A stretch of 64,000 bases of DNA from Kineothrix alysoides (GTDB taxonomy: Bacteria; Bacillota; Clostridia; Lachnospirales; Lachnospiraceae). The notes below the pieces were generated by a model. The model saw nothing but the letters and a program-made list of their open reading frames with translations, did not search any database and had not been told where the DNA came from. The translations under genes and the position numbers were made by a program. The DNA is taken from the NCBI RefSeq assembly GCF_000732725.1, contig NZ_JPNB01000001.1:558001-622000 (forward strand). The letters are read 5' to 3'. Position 1 is the first letter of the stretch, and each line of letters starts with the position of its first letter. Positions 17,094 to 25,941 of this stretch are shown here, piece by piece.

Positions 17094-17153
17094 ATGTAAT
17101 AGGAAAATGTTTCTATTACATAAAAAATGGATGCGCAGCTATGAACGCGGAAC
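17093..17153. repeat. Palindromic intergenic repeat, copy 2
   Basis: A 13-bp hairpin (17093-17105 / 17110-17122, one G-U pair) with the same AATG loop as copy 1. It is followed by the same tail (ATGCGCAGCTA, then ACGCGGAAC). It directly abuts the attenuator terminator, sharing its T-run, and lies in the metN 5' leader, so it may have added a structural element to that RNA. Confidence 0.7.
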
Positions 17154-17218
17154 AAAGAAAGGAGTGTACGGTATGCTTGCCGTGTCGGCGGGCTAAGCGG
17201 TACAACAGATATAATATT

Positions 17219-18007
17219 ATGGAGGACTACATTAAAATTAAAAATTTACATAAAACCTATCCTACACATGACGGACCGCTGGAGGTGTTGAGAGGGGTAG
17301 ATCTTTCCATAAGGAAAGGGGAAATATTCGGGACGATTGGTTTCAGCGGAGCCGGAAAGTCCACGCTGGCCCGATGTATTAACCGGCTGGAAACGCCTGA
17401 TAAGGGAGAGATTCTAATAGACGGCGTTGATATTTTAAAGCTGCCAAAACAGGAACTGCTCAAAGAACGGCGAAAAATCGGCATGATTTTTCAAACCTTT
17501 AATTTATTTGAGGCAAAGACGGTATATAAAAATATTTCATATCCGTTGGAAATCAGCGGCTTCCCTAAGGCGGAGATCAAACGGCGCGTTTTGGATACGG
17601 CAGAGCTTGTAGGATTATCCGATAAATTATCGGCCTATCCGGGAGGACTTTCGGGGGGCCAGAAGCAAAGGGTAGGAATCGCCAGAGCTTTGGTAAACGA
17701 TCCTTACCTGCTGTTGAGCGATGAAGCAACATCAGCCCTTGATCCCCAGACCACGCTTCAGATATTAGAACTGTTAAAGGAAATCAACAAAGCGACAGGG
17801 ATTACGATTCTGATGATTACACATGAGCTGGATGCCATCAAATATACGTGTGAGCGGATGGCGGTTCTTGAGGATGGACTTATTATAGAGTCGGGCTCGG
17901 TAAATGAAATATTCCATAATCCTCACAGCCGTACCGGGGAGCTTTTTGCAAAGGTATTCCTCGAATTTCAAAAAGCAGATAGCCTTATGAACGGTGAGGG
18001 AATATAA
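17219..18007 (+). CDS. metN: Methionine/cystine-type ABC importer ATPase MetN, lacking the NIL domain
   Basis: 262 aa. Walker A is GFSGAGKST, the signature is LSGGQKQRVGIARAL, and Walker B is LLLSDEATSALD. With metI and metQ it forms a MetNIQ importer at the inner face of the membrane. Typical MetN (about 340 aa) carries a C-terminal NIL/ACT-like domain that senses methionine for trans-inhibition; here the protein ends soon after the ATPase core, so that feedback is probably missing. Homology begins at ATG 17219. No good ribosome site precedes it, and a 7-codon frame (17173-17196) with a better site sits upstream, so translation may be coupled or the start may differ. Confidence 0.88.
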   Translation: MEDYIKIKNLHKTYPTHDGPLEVLRGVDLSIRKGEIFGTIGFSGAGKSTLARCINRLETPDKGEILIDGVDILKLPKQELLKERRKIGMIFQTFNLFEAKTVYKNISYPLEISGFPKAEIKRRVLDTAELVGLSDKLSAYPGGLSGGQKQRVGIARALVNDPYLLLSDEATSALDPQTTLQILELLKEINKATGITILMITHELDAIKYTCERMAVLEDGLIIESGSVNEIFHNPHSRTGELFAKVFLEFQKADSLMNGEGI

Positions 18008-18055
18008 CGAAGCCAGCAGAGAAAAACATTCGTAAAATAGAGAAGGAGTGGCAGC

Positions 18056-18766
18056 ATGAGTTTATTGGATACGCCTCTTTGGGAGGTAATAAAAGGTTCC
18101 TTTGCGCCTGAGGTATGGGAACGCATAGCGCCCGCTATTTCTGAAACGCTTTATATGACAGCATTGTCTTCGATTATCATGCTTATTCTTGGATTACTTC
18201 TTGGGATTATGCTTACGGTAACAAATCCGAATGGGCTGGTGCCGATGGTAAGCCTTTATACCGGTTCGGGATGGCTGATCAACTGCCTGCGTTCCCTGCC
18301 GCAGATGATTATGATTATTTTAATGATACCAGTAGCCCGTCTGTTTTTTGGTAAATCTTATGGAACAAATGCCTGTATCATCGCCATTGCGGCGAGCTGC
18401 ATACCGATGTATGCGCGTATAGTTGAAAGCAGTCTGCTGGAAATTGCCAAAGGCAAGGTGGAAGCTGCCAAATCCATCGGAAGCACAAATTTTCAAATTA
18501 TCTTCCGAATACTGCTTCCGGAAACTGTTCCCTCCCTGATACGTGGATTTACGGTTGCGGTAATCGGAGTAATATCCATGACGGCTCTCGCGGGAATGTT
18601 TGGAGCGGGAGGTATAGGAGATATTGCGGTCAGGTTCGGTTATCAGCGCTTTCAGCACGATGTGCTGTTTGCGGCAGTGTACATTTTGATAATTCTTGTC
18701 CAGCTCGTACAGTTTATCGGAGATTTTACTTCGAGGAAGATACTCAGAAAGAGGAATCTGTTGTAA
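18056..18766 (+). CDS. metI: MetI-type ABC importer permease
   Basis: 236 aa with five or so membrane segments. It contains the permease EAA-loop region GKVEAAKSIGSTNFQIIFRILLPETVPSLIRG, which docks on MetN, and the GMFGAGGIGDIAVRFGYQRF ending usual in MetI. AAGGAG stands 7 bases before ATG 18056. It passes methionine or a related sulfur amino acid through the membrane. It is followed by a short tandem-repeat spacer before metQ. Confidence 0.9.
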   Translation: MSLLDTPLWEVIKGSFAPEVWERIAPAISETLYMTALSSIIMLILGLLLGIMLTVTNPNGLVPMVSLYTGSGWLINCLRSLPQMIMIILMIPVARLFFGKSYGTNACIIAIAASCIPMYARIVESSLLEIAKGKVEAAKSIGSTNFQIIFRILLPETVPSLIRGFTVAVIGVISMTALAGMFGAGGIGDIAVRFGYQRFQHDVLFAAVYILIILVQLVQFIGDFTSRKILRKRNLL

Positions 18767-18782
18767 AAAAGGAAGCATTTAT

Positions 18783-18894
18783 AACATGAAGCATTTATAG
18801 CATAAAAGATTTAAAACATGAAGCATCAAAATATGAAAGATTTAAAACATGAAGCATTAAATTATAAAGCTAAAAACGAGAAGTTAAAAACATG
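18783..18894 (+). repeat. Short AT-rich tandem repeats between metI and metQ
   Basis: AACATGAAGCAT occurs at 18783, 18815 and 18846, spaced 32 and 31 bp, with a decayed fourth unit (ACATGAAACCAT) near 18890. The block adds about 110 bp between metI and metQ and has no coding frame. It may alter relative expression of the binding protein or be replication slippage. Confidence 0.75.
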
Positions 18895-18934
18895 AAACCA
18901 TAAAACAACAAATTATAAGAAGAGGAGAAATAAC

Positions 18935-19870
18935 ATGAGAAGATCTAACTTATTACCTTTAATGGCTGCAGCAATTCTTTCAATCGGAGTTTTTGCCGGC
19001 TGCGGAGCGAAAGCCGGCAATGCGGCGCAAGAGACGAAAGCTCCCGTTTCAGAGAGCACGGCGGACACGACCAGTTCAAAAAATACAGACGATTCAGAAA
19101 GCACAGACGGCAAAAATAACAGCGCCGAGGCAGAACAAAAGGAAACTGTAACAATTACGGGTATTGCAGATCTCGTACCTCATTCCGAGATTATCGAATA
19201 TGTAACACCCAAACTTGCGGAGCAGGGTATTATCATTGAGCTCGTAGCTACATCCGCAGATGCTACGACCAATGAGAAAACGGCAAAGGGAGAGGTGGAC
19301 TTTAACTATTTCCAGCACTATCCCTATTTGGAGGAGTGGAACACGACCAACGGTTTTGACTTAATCAATGCAGGTGATATCCATGTGGAGCCCATCACGG
19401 CATATTCGGATAAGTATACGAGTACAGAGGAAATTCCCGATAATGCGGTCGTTGCAATTCCTAACGACGGAACCAATGAATACCGCGCCCTGCGTATTTT
19501 GGAACAGAACGGTTTTATTAAGCTGAATGAGGAAACGGCTACCACATTGAGTGCTTCCCTGACTGATATCGAGGAATACATTCGTCCTCTGGAAATTGTT
19601 GAGCTCGATTCGGCCCAGATCATTCCGACCAAAGCGGACTACGACTTTTTCATTACCAATACCAATAAAGCTTTAGAGGCAAAGATAACTTCCACAAAGC
19701 TGTTCAGCGAAGGCAGTGATAGTCCATATGCGAACATTATTGCGGTTCGGGCGGAGGATAAGGATAATCCGGCAATCATAGCTCTTGTAAAAGAACTTCA
19801 GTCGGAAGATACGAGAAAATTCATCGAAGAAAAATATGAAGGAGCCGTAATACCTGCCAACCTCAGATAA
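18935..19870 (+). CDS. metQ: MetQ-type substrate-binding lipoprotein
   Basis: 311 aa. The lipoprotein signal ends at FAGC (Cys 23), so it is anchored to the outer face of the membrane. A Ser/Thr/acidic linker (~25-68) precedes the NlpA/MetQ domain (TITGIADLVPHSEIIEYV, then GEVDFNYFQHYPYLEEWN, and AIPNDGTNEYRALRIL). The family binds methionine, methionine sulfoxide or cystine. Placed next to cysteine-forming mccA/mccB and behind a Cys-codon leader, methionine or a derivative is a sensible cargo. AGAGGAG precedes the ATG. Confidence 0.9.
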   Translation: MRRSNLLPLMAAAILSIGVFAGCGAKAGNAAQETKAPVSESTADTTSSKNTDDSESTDGKNNSAEAEQKETVTITGIADLVPHSEIIEYVTPKLAEQGIIIELVATSADATTNEKTAKGEVDFNYFQHYPYLEEWNTTNGFDLINAGDIHVEPITAYSDKYTSTEEIPDNAVVAIPNDGTNEYRALRILEQNGFIKLNEETATTLSASLTDIEEYIRPLEIVELDSAQIIPTKADYDFFITNTNKALEAKITSTKLFSEGSDSPYANIIAVRAEDKDNPAIIALVKELQSEDTRKFIEEKYEGAVIPANLR

Positions 19871-19942
19871 GAAGGCGGTTAGCCGTTGCTATAAAGCCAT
19901 GGGTCGAATAGTAACATTTAGATAGAATAAGGAGGTTTCACT

Positions 19943-21100
19943 TTGAAAAATTATGAATATATCGAATCTGCATTAATCCATGGCGGTATATATGGGGATG
20001 AACGCACAGGTGCGGTAAATACTCCGGTGTATCAGACATCGACCTATATGCAGGATGGATTGGGAAAAAACAGAGGATATGAATATTCTCGTACGGGAAA
20101 TCCCACAAGAGAGGCGCTGGAATCGCTCATCGCGGAACTGGAGGGAGGAAAGGCAGGCTTTGCCTTTGCCTCCGGTATGGCCGCAACGACTGCGGTGCTC
20201 AGTCTTTTTCAGAGCGGCGATAAGATCGTGATATCGAGCAATGTATATGGAGGTACTTTTCGCGTATTGGATAAAGTATTTCAAAGGTTTGGATTTCAGT
20301 ATGTCATTGCGGACACGACGGATTTGGAAGCATTTGAAGAAGCGCTCACGCCGGATGTGAAAGCCGTCTTAATTGAAAGTCCGGCAAATCCGCTTCTTAC
20401 GGTAACGGATATCAGCGCCGTAGCGAAAATAGCAAAGAGTAAAGGTGCCTTGCTCATTGTAGACAATACGTTTATGACACCTTATCTTCAGCGCCCTTTG
20501 GAACATGGGGCAGATATCGTTCTCCATTCGGCTACAAAATATCTGGGAGGCCACAGCGATTTGATTGCAGGCTTGGCGGTAGTAAAGACGCAGGAGTTAG
20601 CAGAAAGGCTTCATTTCATACAAAATGCGACCGGAGGGGTACTGCAGCCCTTTGATTCTTTTCTCTTGATTCGCAGCATCAAGACCTTGAGTGTCAGAAT
20701 GGACCGGCATGTGAGAAATGCCGTAGAGCTGGCGAAGCTGCTGCGGGAACATAAAGCTGTTAAGACAGTATATTATCCGGGGATTCCGGATTTTCAAGGG
20801 TATGAAATAAATAAAAGGCAGGCCAAGAGCGGCGGTGCCATGATATCTTTTGAGCTTCGTGAAGGTTATGATACTCACCGGTTTTTTGAAGAACTGAAGA
20901 TTATTGCGCTGGCAGAAAGCCTGGGCGGAGTAGAATCCCTCGTATGCCATCCCGCAAGCATGACCCATGCCTCTATTCCGAGAGAAATCCGGGAAAAGGT
21001 AGGGATTACGGATGGCCTTATCCGGCTTTCCGTAGGCATTGAGAATGTAAAAGACCTTAGCAAGGATTTACAATCCGCAATAGAGAGGGCAAAGTTATGA
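19943..21100 (+). CDS. mccB: Cystathionine gamma-lyase / homocysteine gamma-lyase
   Basis: 385 aa PLP enzyme of the Cys/Met metabolism family. The PLP lysine lies in SATKYLGG (K199), and the family segments YSRTGNPTREALE and ESPANPLL are intact. It starts at TTG 19943, 6 bases after AAGGAGG. It overlaps mccA by 4 bp. The mccA/mccB pair performs reverse transsulfuration in Bacillus: homocysteine plus O-acetylserine gives cystathionine, then cysteine. By sequence alone a cystathionine gamma-synthase or beta-lyase is possible; the mccA partner favours the lyase. Confidence 0.83.
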   Translation: MKNYEYIESALIHGGIYGDERTGAVNTPVYQTSTYMQDGLGKNRGYEYSRTGNPTREALESLIAELEGGKAGFAFASGMAATTAVLSLFQSGDKIVISSNVYGGTFRVLDKVFQRFGFQYVIADTTDLEAFEEALTPDVKAVLIESPANPLLTVTDISAVAKIAKSKGALLIVDNTFMTPYLQRPLEHGADIVLHSATKYLGGHSDLIAGLAVVKTQELAERLHFIQNATGGVLQPFDSFLLIRSIKTLSVRMDRHVRNAVELAKLLREHKAVKTVYYPGIPDFQGYEINKRQAKSGGAMISFELREGYDTHRFFEELKIIALAESLGGVESLVCHPASMTHASIPREIREKVGITDGLIRLSVGIENVKDLSKDLQSAIERAKL

Positions 21101-22008
21101 GTTTATATCACTCCATGCAGGAATTAATCGGTAATACGCCCCTTGTCAGACTGAATTATCTTGGTTTTCCGGAAAAATTACAGATTTATGCGAAGCTGGA
21201 GCTTTATAATCCTGCCGGGAGTGTTAAGGACAGAATCGGAAAATATATGCTTGAAGATGCCAGAAATCGGAACGTATTAAGTCCTGGAGACACAATTATA
21301 GAAGCTACTGCAGGAAATACGGGAATAGGCATTGCATTTGCAGCCCTTAATCAAGGATATAAGCTGATTTTTACCGTCCCGGAGAAGTTTTCTCAGGAAA
21401 AGCAGACTTTGTTAAGAGCGCTTGGCGCAGAGATTATCAATACGCCGTTGGAGGAAGGAATGTCCGGAGCTATTAAGAAAGCGGAGGAGCTTCGTACGGC
21501 AATTCCGAATTCGGTAACGCTCGAACAGTTTAAAAATGGGAGCAATCCCTTGGCCCACTACGAAACAACCGGACCGGAAATATATAAGGACCTGAACGGA
21601 GACATCGATTACGTCGTTGCAGGAGCGGGAAGCGGCGGTACTTTTTCAGGAATACTGAAATATCTGAAGGAGAAAAACCCGGGTATAAAAGGTGTATTGG
21701 CCGATCCGATAGGCTCCACGATAGGGGGAGGAGAACACGCTGATTATGAAATCGAAGGGATAGGAAATGATTTTATCGCCGACACCATGGATATGAGCCT
21801 TGTGGATAAGGTAATTAAGGTAAACGACGCCGAAGCTTATGCGGAGGTAAAAAATATTGCCAAATATGAAGGAATTTTTGCAGGCTCGTCATCAGGGGCG
21901 GCACTGGCAGCAGTGAGGAAGCTGGCTAAGACCGTTCCTTCCGGCAAGATAGTAGTAGTTTTTCCGGACAGAGGAGACCGCTATTTCGGCAAACATATTT
22001 ATGGCTAA
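21097..22008 (+). CDS. mccA: MccA-type cystathionine beta-synthase (cysteine-synthase family)
   Basis: 303 aa PLP enzyme. It begins with LIGNTPLVRL and holds the PLP lysine in GSVKDR (K44), the loop EATAGNTGIG, the phosphate loop GAGSGGTFSG, and the ending VFPDRGDRYFGKH. It joins homocysteine to O-acetylserine (MccA/YrhA type) or sulfide to O-acetylserine (CysK type). The paired mccB and absence of a serine acetyltransferase or sulfite reductase here favour MccA. It is translationally coupled to mccB. Confidence 0.82.
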   Translation: MSLYHSMQELIGNTPLVRLNYLGFPEKLQIYAKLELYNPAGSVKDRIGKYMLEDARNRNVLSPGDTIIEATAGNTGIGIAFAALNQGYKLIFTVPEKFSQEKQTLLRALGAEIINTPLEEGMSGAIKKAEELRTAIPNSVTLEQFKNGSNPLAHYETTGPEIYKDLNGDIDYVVAGAGSGGTFSGILKYLKEKNPGIKGVLADPIGSTIGGGEHADYEIEGIGNDFIADTMDMSLVDKVIKVNDAEAYAEVKNIAKYEGIFAGSSSGAALAAVRKLAKTVPSGKIVVVFPDRGDRYFGKHIYG

Positions 22009-22071
22009 TAGGAAATTGCTTGTTCTGTCAATAAAGCAGGATTCGCGTAAAGGGAAAGGTATGGTCATTTT

Positions 22072-22515
22072 ATGAAAAATAAATTTATTTTTGGATTTTT
22101 ATCGATTGCAATCGGGCTTCTTATCGCATTAGGCCCCTTGACTATTTTTCCGGTTTGCGGGGTGCATGAACATTCCGAGGAAGTGATGAAATGCTTTTGG
22201 ACCGCACGCGCAGAATTAGGAGTTGGTTTTTCGATTTCGATACTGGGCCTGCTCTCCATAATATCCGGCAATCCTAAGTTCCGCCTCGGATTAGCTGTCG
22301 CGATTTTATTAAATGGGATTCTGGCATTTTTGTTTCCTGCGGTTTTAATCGGCGTTTGCGGGAGTGCACGTATGAATTGCCGAGCGCTGACATTGCCTGC
22401 TTTATCCATTTTAAGCAGCCTTATTGTTATAGCGTCTATAATCCAGGCAGCTTACCTGCGTTATACCAATAAGGAAGGAACGGAAGAACATGGAAAGCAA
22501 ACCGCTAACGACTAG
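22072..22515 (+). CDS. DUF4418-family membrane protein
   Basis: 147 aa with four hydrophobic segments. The extracellular-side FPVCGVHEHSEEVMKCFWTARAELG segment, with two Cys and a His pair, is the hallmark of DUF4418. Function is unknown. It is encoded in front of a MacB/FtsX-type permease and an ATPase, overlapping the permease by 26 bp, so it is probably an accessory of that ABC complex. The conserved Cys/His set could bind a metal or a thiol, which would fit the sulfur operon, but that is inference. Confidence 0.78.
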   Translation: MKNKFIFGFLSIAIGLLIALGPLTIFPVCGVHEHSEEVMKCFWTARAELGVGFSISILGLLSIISGNPKFRLGLAVAILLNGILAFLFPAVLIGVCGSARMNCRALTLPALSILSSLIVIASIIQAAYLRYTNKEGTEEHGKQTAND

Positions 22516-23710
22516 AAGGCTGTCCGTATACAATTTGAGAAGTAATCCGTTTCGAACTGCCAGCCTTGTCTTTGTAGTATTGCTTCTCGCCTTTGCCACA
22601 TTTGGAGGCTCCTTGTTGTCGCAGAGCTTAAAGAACGGTTTAGGAAGCCTAAAGGAGCGTCTTGGAGCTGATCTCGCCGTAGTTCCTCTCGATCATGAAG
22701 CGGATTACGAAGGAATTATTTTATCGGGCCAGCCGGAAAAGTTTTATTTCGACCAATCGATAGAACAGCAAATAGAGCAGGTTGAAGGAGTCAGCAAGGT
22801 TTCCTCCCAATTTTTTATATCTACGCTTGCGGCGGCATGCTGCTCCGTACCAGTTCAAGTAATAGGCTTTGACCCTGATACGGACTTTGTAATTCAGCCG
22901 TGGATTGCGAAAGTATATCACGAGGAAATTGGCGACGGGCAGATTATTGCAGGCAGCGATATCGTACTTAACGATACGGGAACCTTGAAATTCTTTGACG
23001 ACACTTACAAAGTGGCAGCCCAGCTTGAAAGAACCTCCACCGGAATGGATTATTCTGTATATGCGAATATGAATACGATAAAGATGCTGGTCGCCGGAGC
23101 AAGAGAAGCGGGCATGAATCTGAGCGTGGATGTTTACGGTACGGACGTCGACCGTTCCGTATCCACAGTGTTGGTAAAAATAGAAAAAGGATATGACGCG
23201 GATACGGTCACCACAAATATACGGCGGCAGATTTCCGGAATAAGCATAGTGAAATCACAAAATGTCTTTGCTTCAACCGCAAATAACATGGATGTTCTGC
23301 TCGCTTTTATAAATACGATAACTCTCGTACTCTGGTTGTTAGCCATACTTGTTTTGGCGGTAATGTTTTCCGCGATGACAAACGGCAGGAAAAAAGAGCT
23401 TGCACTTTTACGGTCGGTGGGAGCCGCGAGAGGAAAGATATGTGGAATTGTTCTTACGGAATCTCTCCTCATAAGTATACTGGGAGGTACTTTGGGAACG
23501 GTGGCAGCTTCGCTTATTATTTTTCCGTTCAGTACATATACAAGGGAAAAATTAGGCCTCCCTTATTTACTTCCGAATGTGGCCGTAACACTGCGTTTAT
23601 TGGGAATGAGTCTTCTTCTTTCTTTTGCATCAGGGCCCTTTGCAGCGACGTATTCGGCTGTAAAGGGAAGCAAAGCAGAAGCTTATATCTCCATAAGAGA
23701 AGGAGAGTGA
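22490..23710 (+). CDS. FtsX/MacB-type ABC permease
   Basis: 406 aa. One N-terminal membrane helix (ASLVFVVLLLAFATFGGSLL) is followed by a ~210-residue extracellular MacB-like domain. Three C-terminal helices contain the FtsX-region signature (MTNGRKKELALLRSVGAARGKICGIVLTESLLISILG). A CC pair (AAACCSVP) lies in the outer domain. Such permeases act by mechanotransmission or extrusion of molecules from the outer face, not by classic import. It works with the ATPase 5 bp downstream. Cargo is unknown; in this operon it could be a metal or sulfur compound. Confidence 0.83.
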   Translation: MESKPLTTRRLSVYNLRSNPFRTASLVFVVLLLAFATFGGSLLSQSLKNGLGSLKERLGADLAVVPLDHEADYEGIILSGQPEKFYFDQSIEQQIEQVEGVSKVSSQFFISTLAAACCSVPVQVIGFDPDTDFVIQPWIAKVYHEEIGDGQIIAGSDIVLNDTGTLKFFDDTYKVAAQLERTSTGMDYSVYANMNTIKMLVAGAREAGMNLSVDVYGTDVDRSVSTVLVKIEKGYDADTVTTNIRRQISGISIVKSQNVFASTANNMDVLLAFINTITLVLWLLAILVLAVMFSAMTNGRKKELALLRSVGAARGKICGIVLTESLLISILGGTLGTVAASLIIFPFSTYTREKLGLPYLLPNVAVTLRLLGMSLLLSFASGPFAATYSAVKGSKAEAYISIREGE

Positions 23711-23715
23711 CCGGT

Positions 23716-24417
23716 ATGGCGTTAGAAGTAAGGAGTCTTACGAAAGAGTATATAAGGGGCAGGGTTGCATTTCAGGCGGTAAATAATGTGAGTTTTGTCG
23801 TCCAGCCGGGAGATTTTGTTAATATTATAGGACGCTCCGGCAGCGGAAAAAGTACATTAGTAAATATGATAGCCTGTCTGTTAACCCCTACGAAAGGAAG
23901 CATTGAGATAGACGGACTTAACATTGTCTCCCTGAAGGATAAAGAGGCTTCCGCCTACAGAAATTCGAAAATAGGATACATATCCCAAGGGCAAAGCACT
24001 CTGGCAAGCCTTAATGTGCTGGATAATGTAAGAGTGCCGTTCCATCTGTCAAAAAGGGAGGGAACTTCTAAAGAAGCGGCATTTTCATTGCTGGAGCAAA
24101 CAGGAATTTCGCATTTGGCAGCAGCTTTTCCAAAGCACCTCTCCGGCGGAGAGTTAAAGAGAGTTGCGATTGCGAGGGCATTGATTAATCATCCGGACTA
24201 TGTGATTGCAGACGAACCTACCAGCGATTTGGATGTGCAGACAACGGCGGAAATTATGGAGTTGTTAAAAAATATTGCGGAAACGGGAACAGCGGTTATG
24301 ATGATTACTCATGACATGGAGGCTTTGGGGTACGGGAGCCGTACCTTTGTTATGGATGCGGGAATTTTGACCGAGTGCGCAGGAAACCGGGTGTATATTT
24401 CGCATAAGCGGGGATAG
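23716..24417 (+). CDS. MacB/LolD-type ABC ATPase
   Basis: 233 aa. Walker A is GRSGSGKST, the signature is LSGGELKRVAIARAL, and Walker B is YVIADEPTSDLD. This matches ATPases paired with FtsX-like permeases. ATG 23716 lies just after the permease stop codon. Homology starts here although the frame is open further upstream. Confidence 0.87.
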   Translation: MALEVRSLTKEYIRGRVAFQAVNNVSFVVQPGDFVNIIGRSGSGKSTLVNMIACLLTPTKGSIEIDGLNIVSLKDKEASAYRNSKIGYISQGQSTLASLNVLDNVRVPFHLSKREGTSKEAAFSLLEQTGISHLAAAFPKHLSGGELKRVAIARALINHPDYVIADEPTSDLDVQTTAEIMELLKNIAETGTAVMMITHDMEALGYGSRTFVMDAGILTECAGNRVYISHKRG

Positions 24418-24465
24418 GAGTTCCCGAATTGTCAAAATGAAAAAATCATGAAATAGGAGGATGCT

Positions 24466-25941
24466 ATGGGAAACATAGATTTACAGATACCGGAGGTATC
24501 GATCAGGGAAATACGCCTGGGTTCCATTACGGGCTTTCAGGGGGGAGCGGAGGAACTGGTAAAAAGCTCCCGCTGCGGACTAAGGGATAAAAGCAGATCT
24601 TTTTCCCAGTGTCTTGGATGTTCCACATCGCAGGCAGCATGTATGGTTATTTTGGTTCAGGATGCGGCTGTTATCAGCCATGGTCCGGTAGGCTGCTCAT
24701 CCTGCTTCCACGAGTTCGCATTTACCTATAGGGTGAATTCTCCCCTTCGCGGCATCGAAAATCCGACACAGCGCAAGGTTTTTTCCACCAATCTTCAGGA
24801 AACGGATACCGTTTATGGCGGGGGACAGAAATTAGCTAAGGGTATCCGGGAGGTTTATGAAAGAACGCACCCTAACGCTGTGTTTGTATTGACCACCTGC
24901 GCTGCAGGAATCATCGGCGACGACGTGGAAAGCGTGTGTAATGAGGCTGAGGAGGAGCTGGGTGTTCCTGTGGTAGCAATATTCTGTGAAGGCTTCCGTT
25001 CCAAGGTATGGACTACCGGCTTTGACGCCAGCTATCACGGCATTGCGAGAAAGCTTATAAAGCCTGCCAGAGAAAAGAGAGATGATATCGTGAATGTCAT
25101 CAATTTCTGGGGCTCTGACATTTTTAAAGACTGGTTTGAAGCCTTCGGGGTAAAACCCCGGTATATCACTCCCTATTCCACTGTGGAAGACTTATCCAGA
25201 GCCTCCGAAGCCGCGGCGACCATTCAGATTTGTCCGACTTTAGGCTCCTATCTGGGAGCGGCGCTGGAGCAGGAATTCGGCGTACCGGAGATTAAGACGG
25301 CCCCGCCCTACGGCGTAGCCCAGACGGACCGCTGGTTCAGAGAGCTTGGGAAAATCCTTCATAAGGAGGAAGAAGCGGAACGGCTGATCGCCGCTAAGAA
25401 GGAGGAATACCTTCCTAAAATAGAAGAACTGCGGCAGAAGCTGAAAGGAAAATCAGCTTATGTGACGGCAGGAGCAGCCCATGGCCATGCGCTTTTGTCC
25501 TTGTTGGGCGAGCTGGGAATGAAGGCAAAGGGAGCTGCTATCTTCCACCATGACCCTCTTTATGACAGCGGCAGCGAGGAAGGCGATTTGCTGGCGCAGC
25601 GGGTAAAAGATTACGGGGATGTTCCCAATTTCAACATATGTAATAAGCAGGAATTCGAACTGGTAAATATGCTGAACCGCTTACAGCCGGATGTTTTGCT
25701 GGCAAGGCACGGAGGTATGACGCTTTGGGGAGCGAAGTTGGGAATTCCGTCACTGCTTATCGGAGATGAGCATTACAGCATGGGTTACGAAGGAATCGTG
25801 CGCTATGGAGAGCGCATCGTAGAAACTTTAGAAAATAGCGAATTTGTTAAGAATCTCAAAAATCATGCCATCAATCCCTATACGAAATGGTGGCTGCAGC
25901 AGGAACCGTATACTTTTTTAGAAGGAGGTAATGTGCAGTGA
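24466..25941 (+). CDS. Nitrogenase-like component 1, alpha (NifD-like) subunit
   Basis: 491 aa. The three P-cluster ligand positions of NifD are all present by eye alignment: C49 or C52 (QCLGCSTSQAA), C77 (ISHGPVGCSS) and C145 (LTTCAAGIIGDD). The cofactor-binding Cys (Cys275 in Azotobacter NifD) aligns with C256 in TIQICPTLGSYLG. The region around the FeMo-co histidine (His442) reads GDEHYSMGYEG and has no His at the aligned position. So it should bind a P-cluster and a NifB-derived cofactor, but is not a dinitrogenase. Neighbouring NifB, OAH sulfhydrylase and an Ssu-like importer point to a methylthio-alkane-reductase-like enzyme releasing thiols. Protochlorophyllide or Ni-sirohydrochlorin reductases do not need NifB and are unlikely. 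Confidence 0.85.
   Translation: MGNIDLQIPEVSIREIRLGSITGFQGGAEELVKSSRCGLRDKSRSFSQCLGCSTSQAACMVILVQDAAVISHGPVGCSSCFHEFAFTYRVNSPLRGIENPTQRKVFSTNLQETDTVYGGGQKLAKGIREVYERTHPNAVFVLTTCAAGIIGDDVESVCNEAEEELGVPVVAIFCEGFRSKVWTTGFDASYHGIARKLIKPAREKRDDIVNVINFWGSDIFKDWFEAFGVKPRYITPYSTVEDLSRASEAAATIQICPTLGSYLGAALEQEFGVPEIKTAPPYGVAQTDRWFRELGKILHKEEEAERLIAAKKEEYLPKIEELRQKLKGKSAYVTAGAAHGHALLSLLGELGMKAKGAAIFHHDPLYDSGSEEGDLLAQRVKDYGDVPNFNICNKQEFELVNMLNRLQPDVLLARHGGMTLWGAKLGIPSLLIGDEHYSMGYEGIVRYGERIVETLENSEFVKNLKNHAINPYTKWWLQQEPYTFLEGGNVQ

Noticed and set aside
17141-17218. N-terminal extension of MetN including a CxxC
   Set aside because: The extension overlaps the palindromic repeat and does not belong to MetN homologs.
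18783-18894. CRISPR array from the 31-bp periodic repeats
   Set aside because: The repeated core is only ~12 bp within diverged AT-rich units, with no unique spacers and no cas genes.
23440-23715. 5' extension of the ABC ATPase frame into the FtsX permease gene
   Set aside because: Family homology starts at ATG 23716 and the extension overlaps a well-supported permease in another frame.
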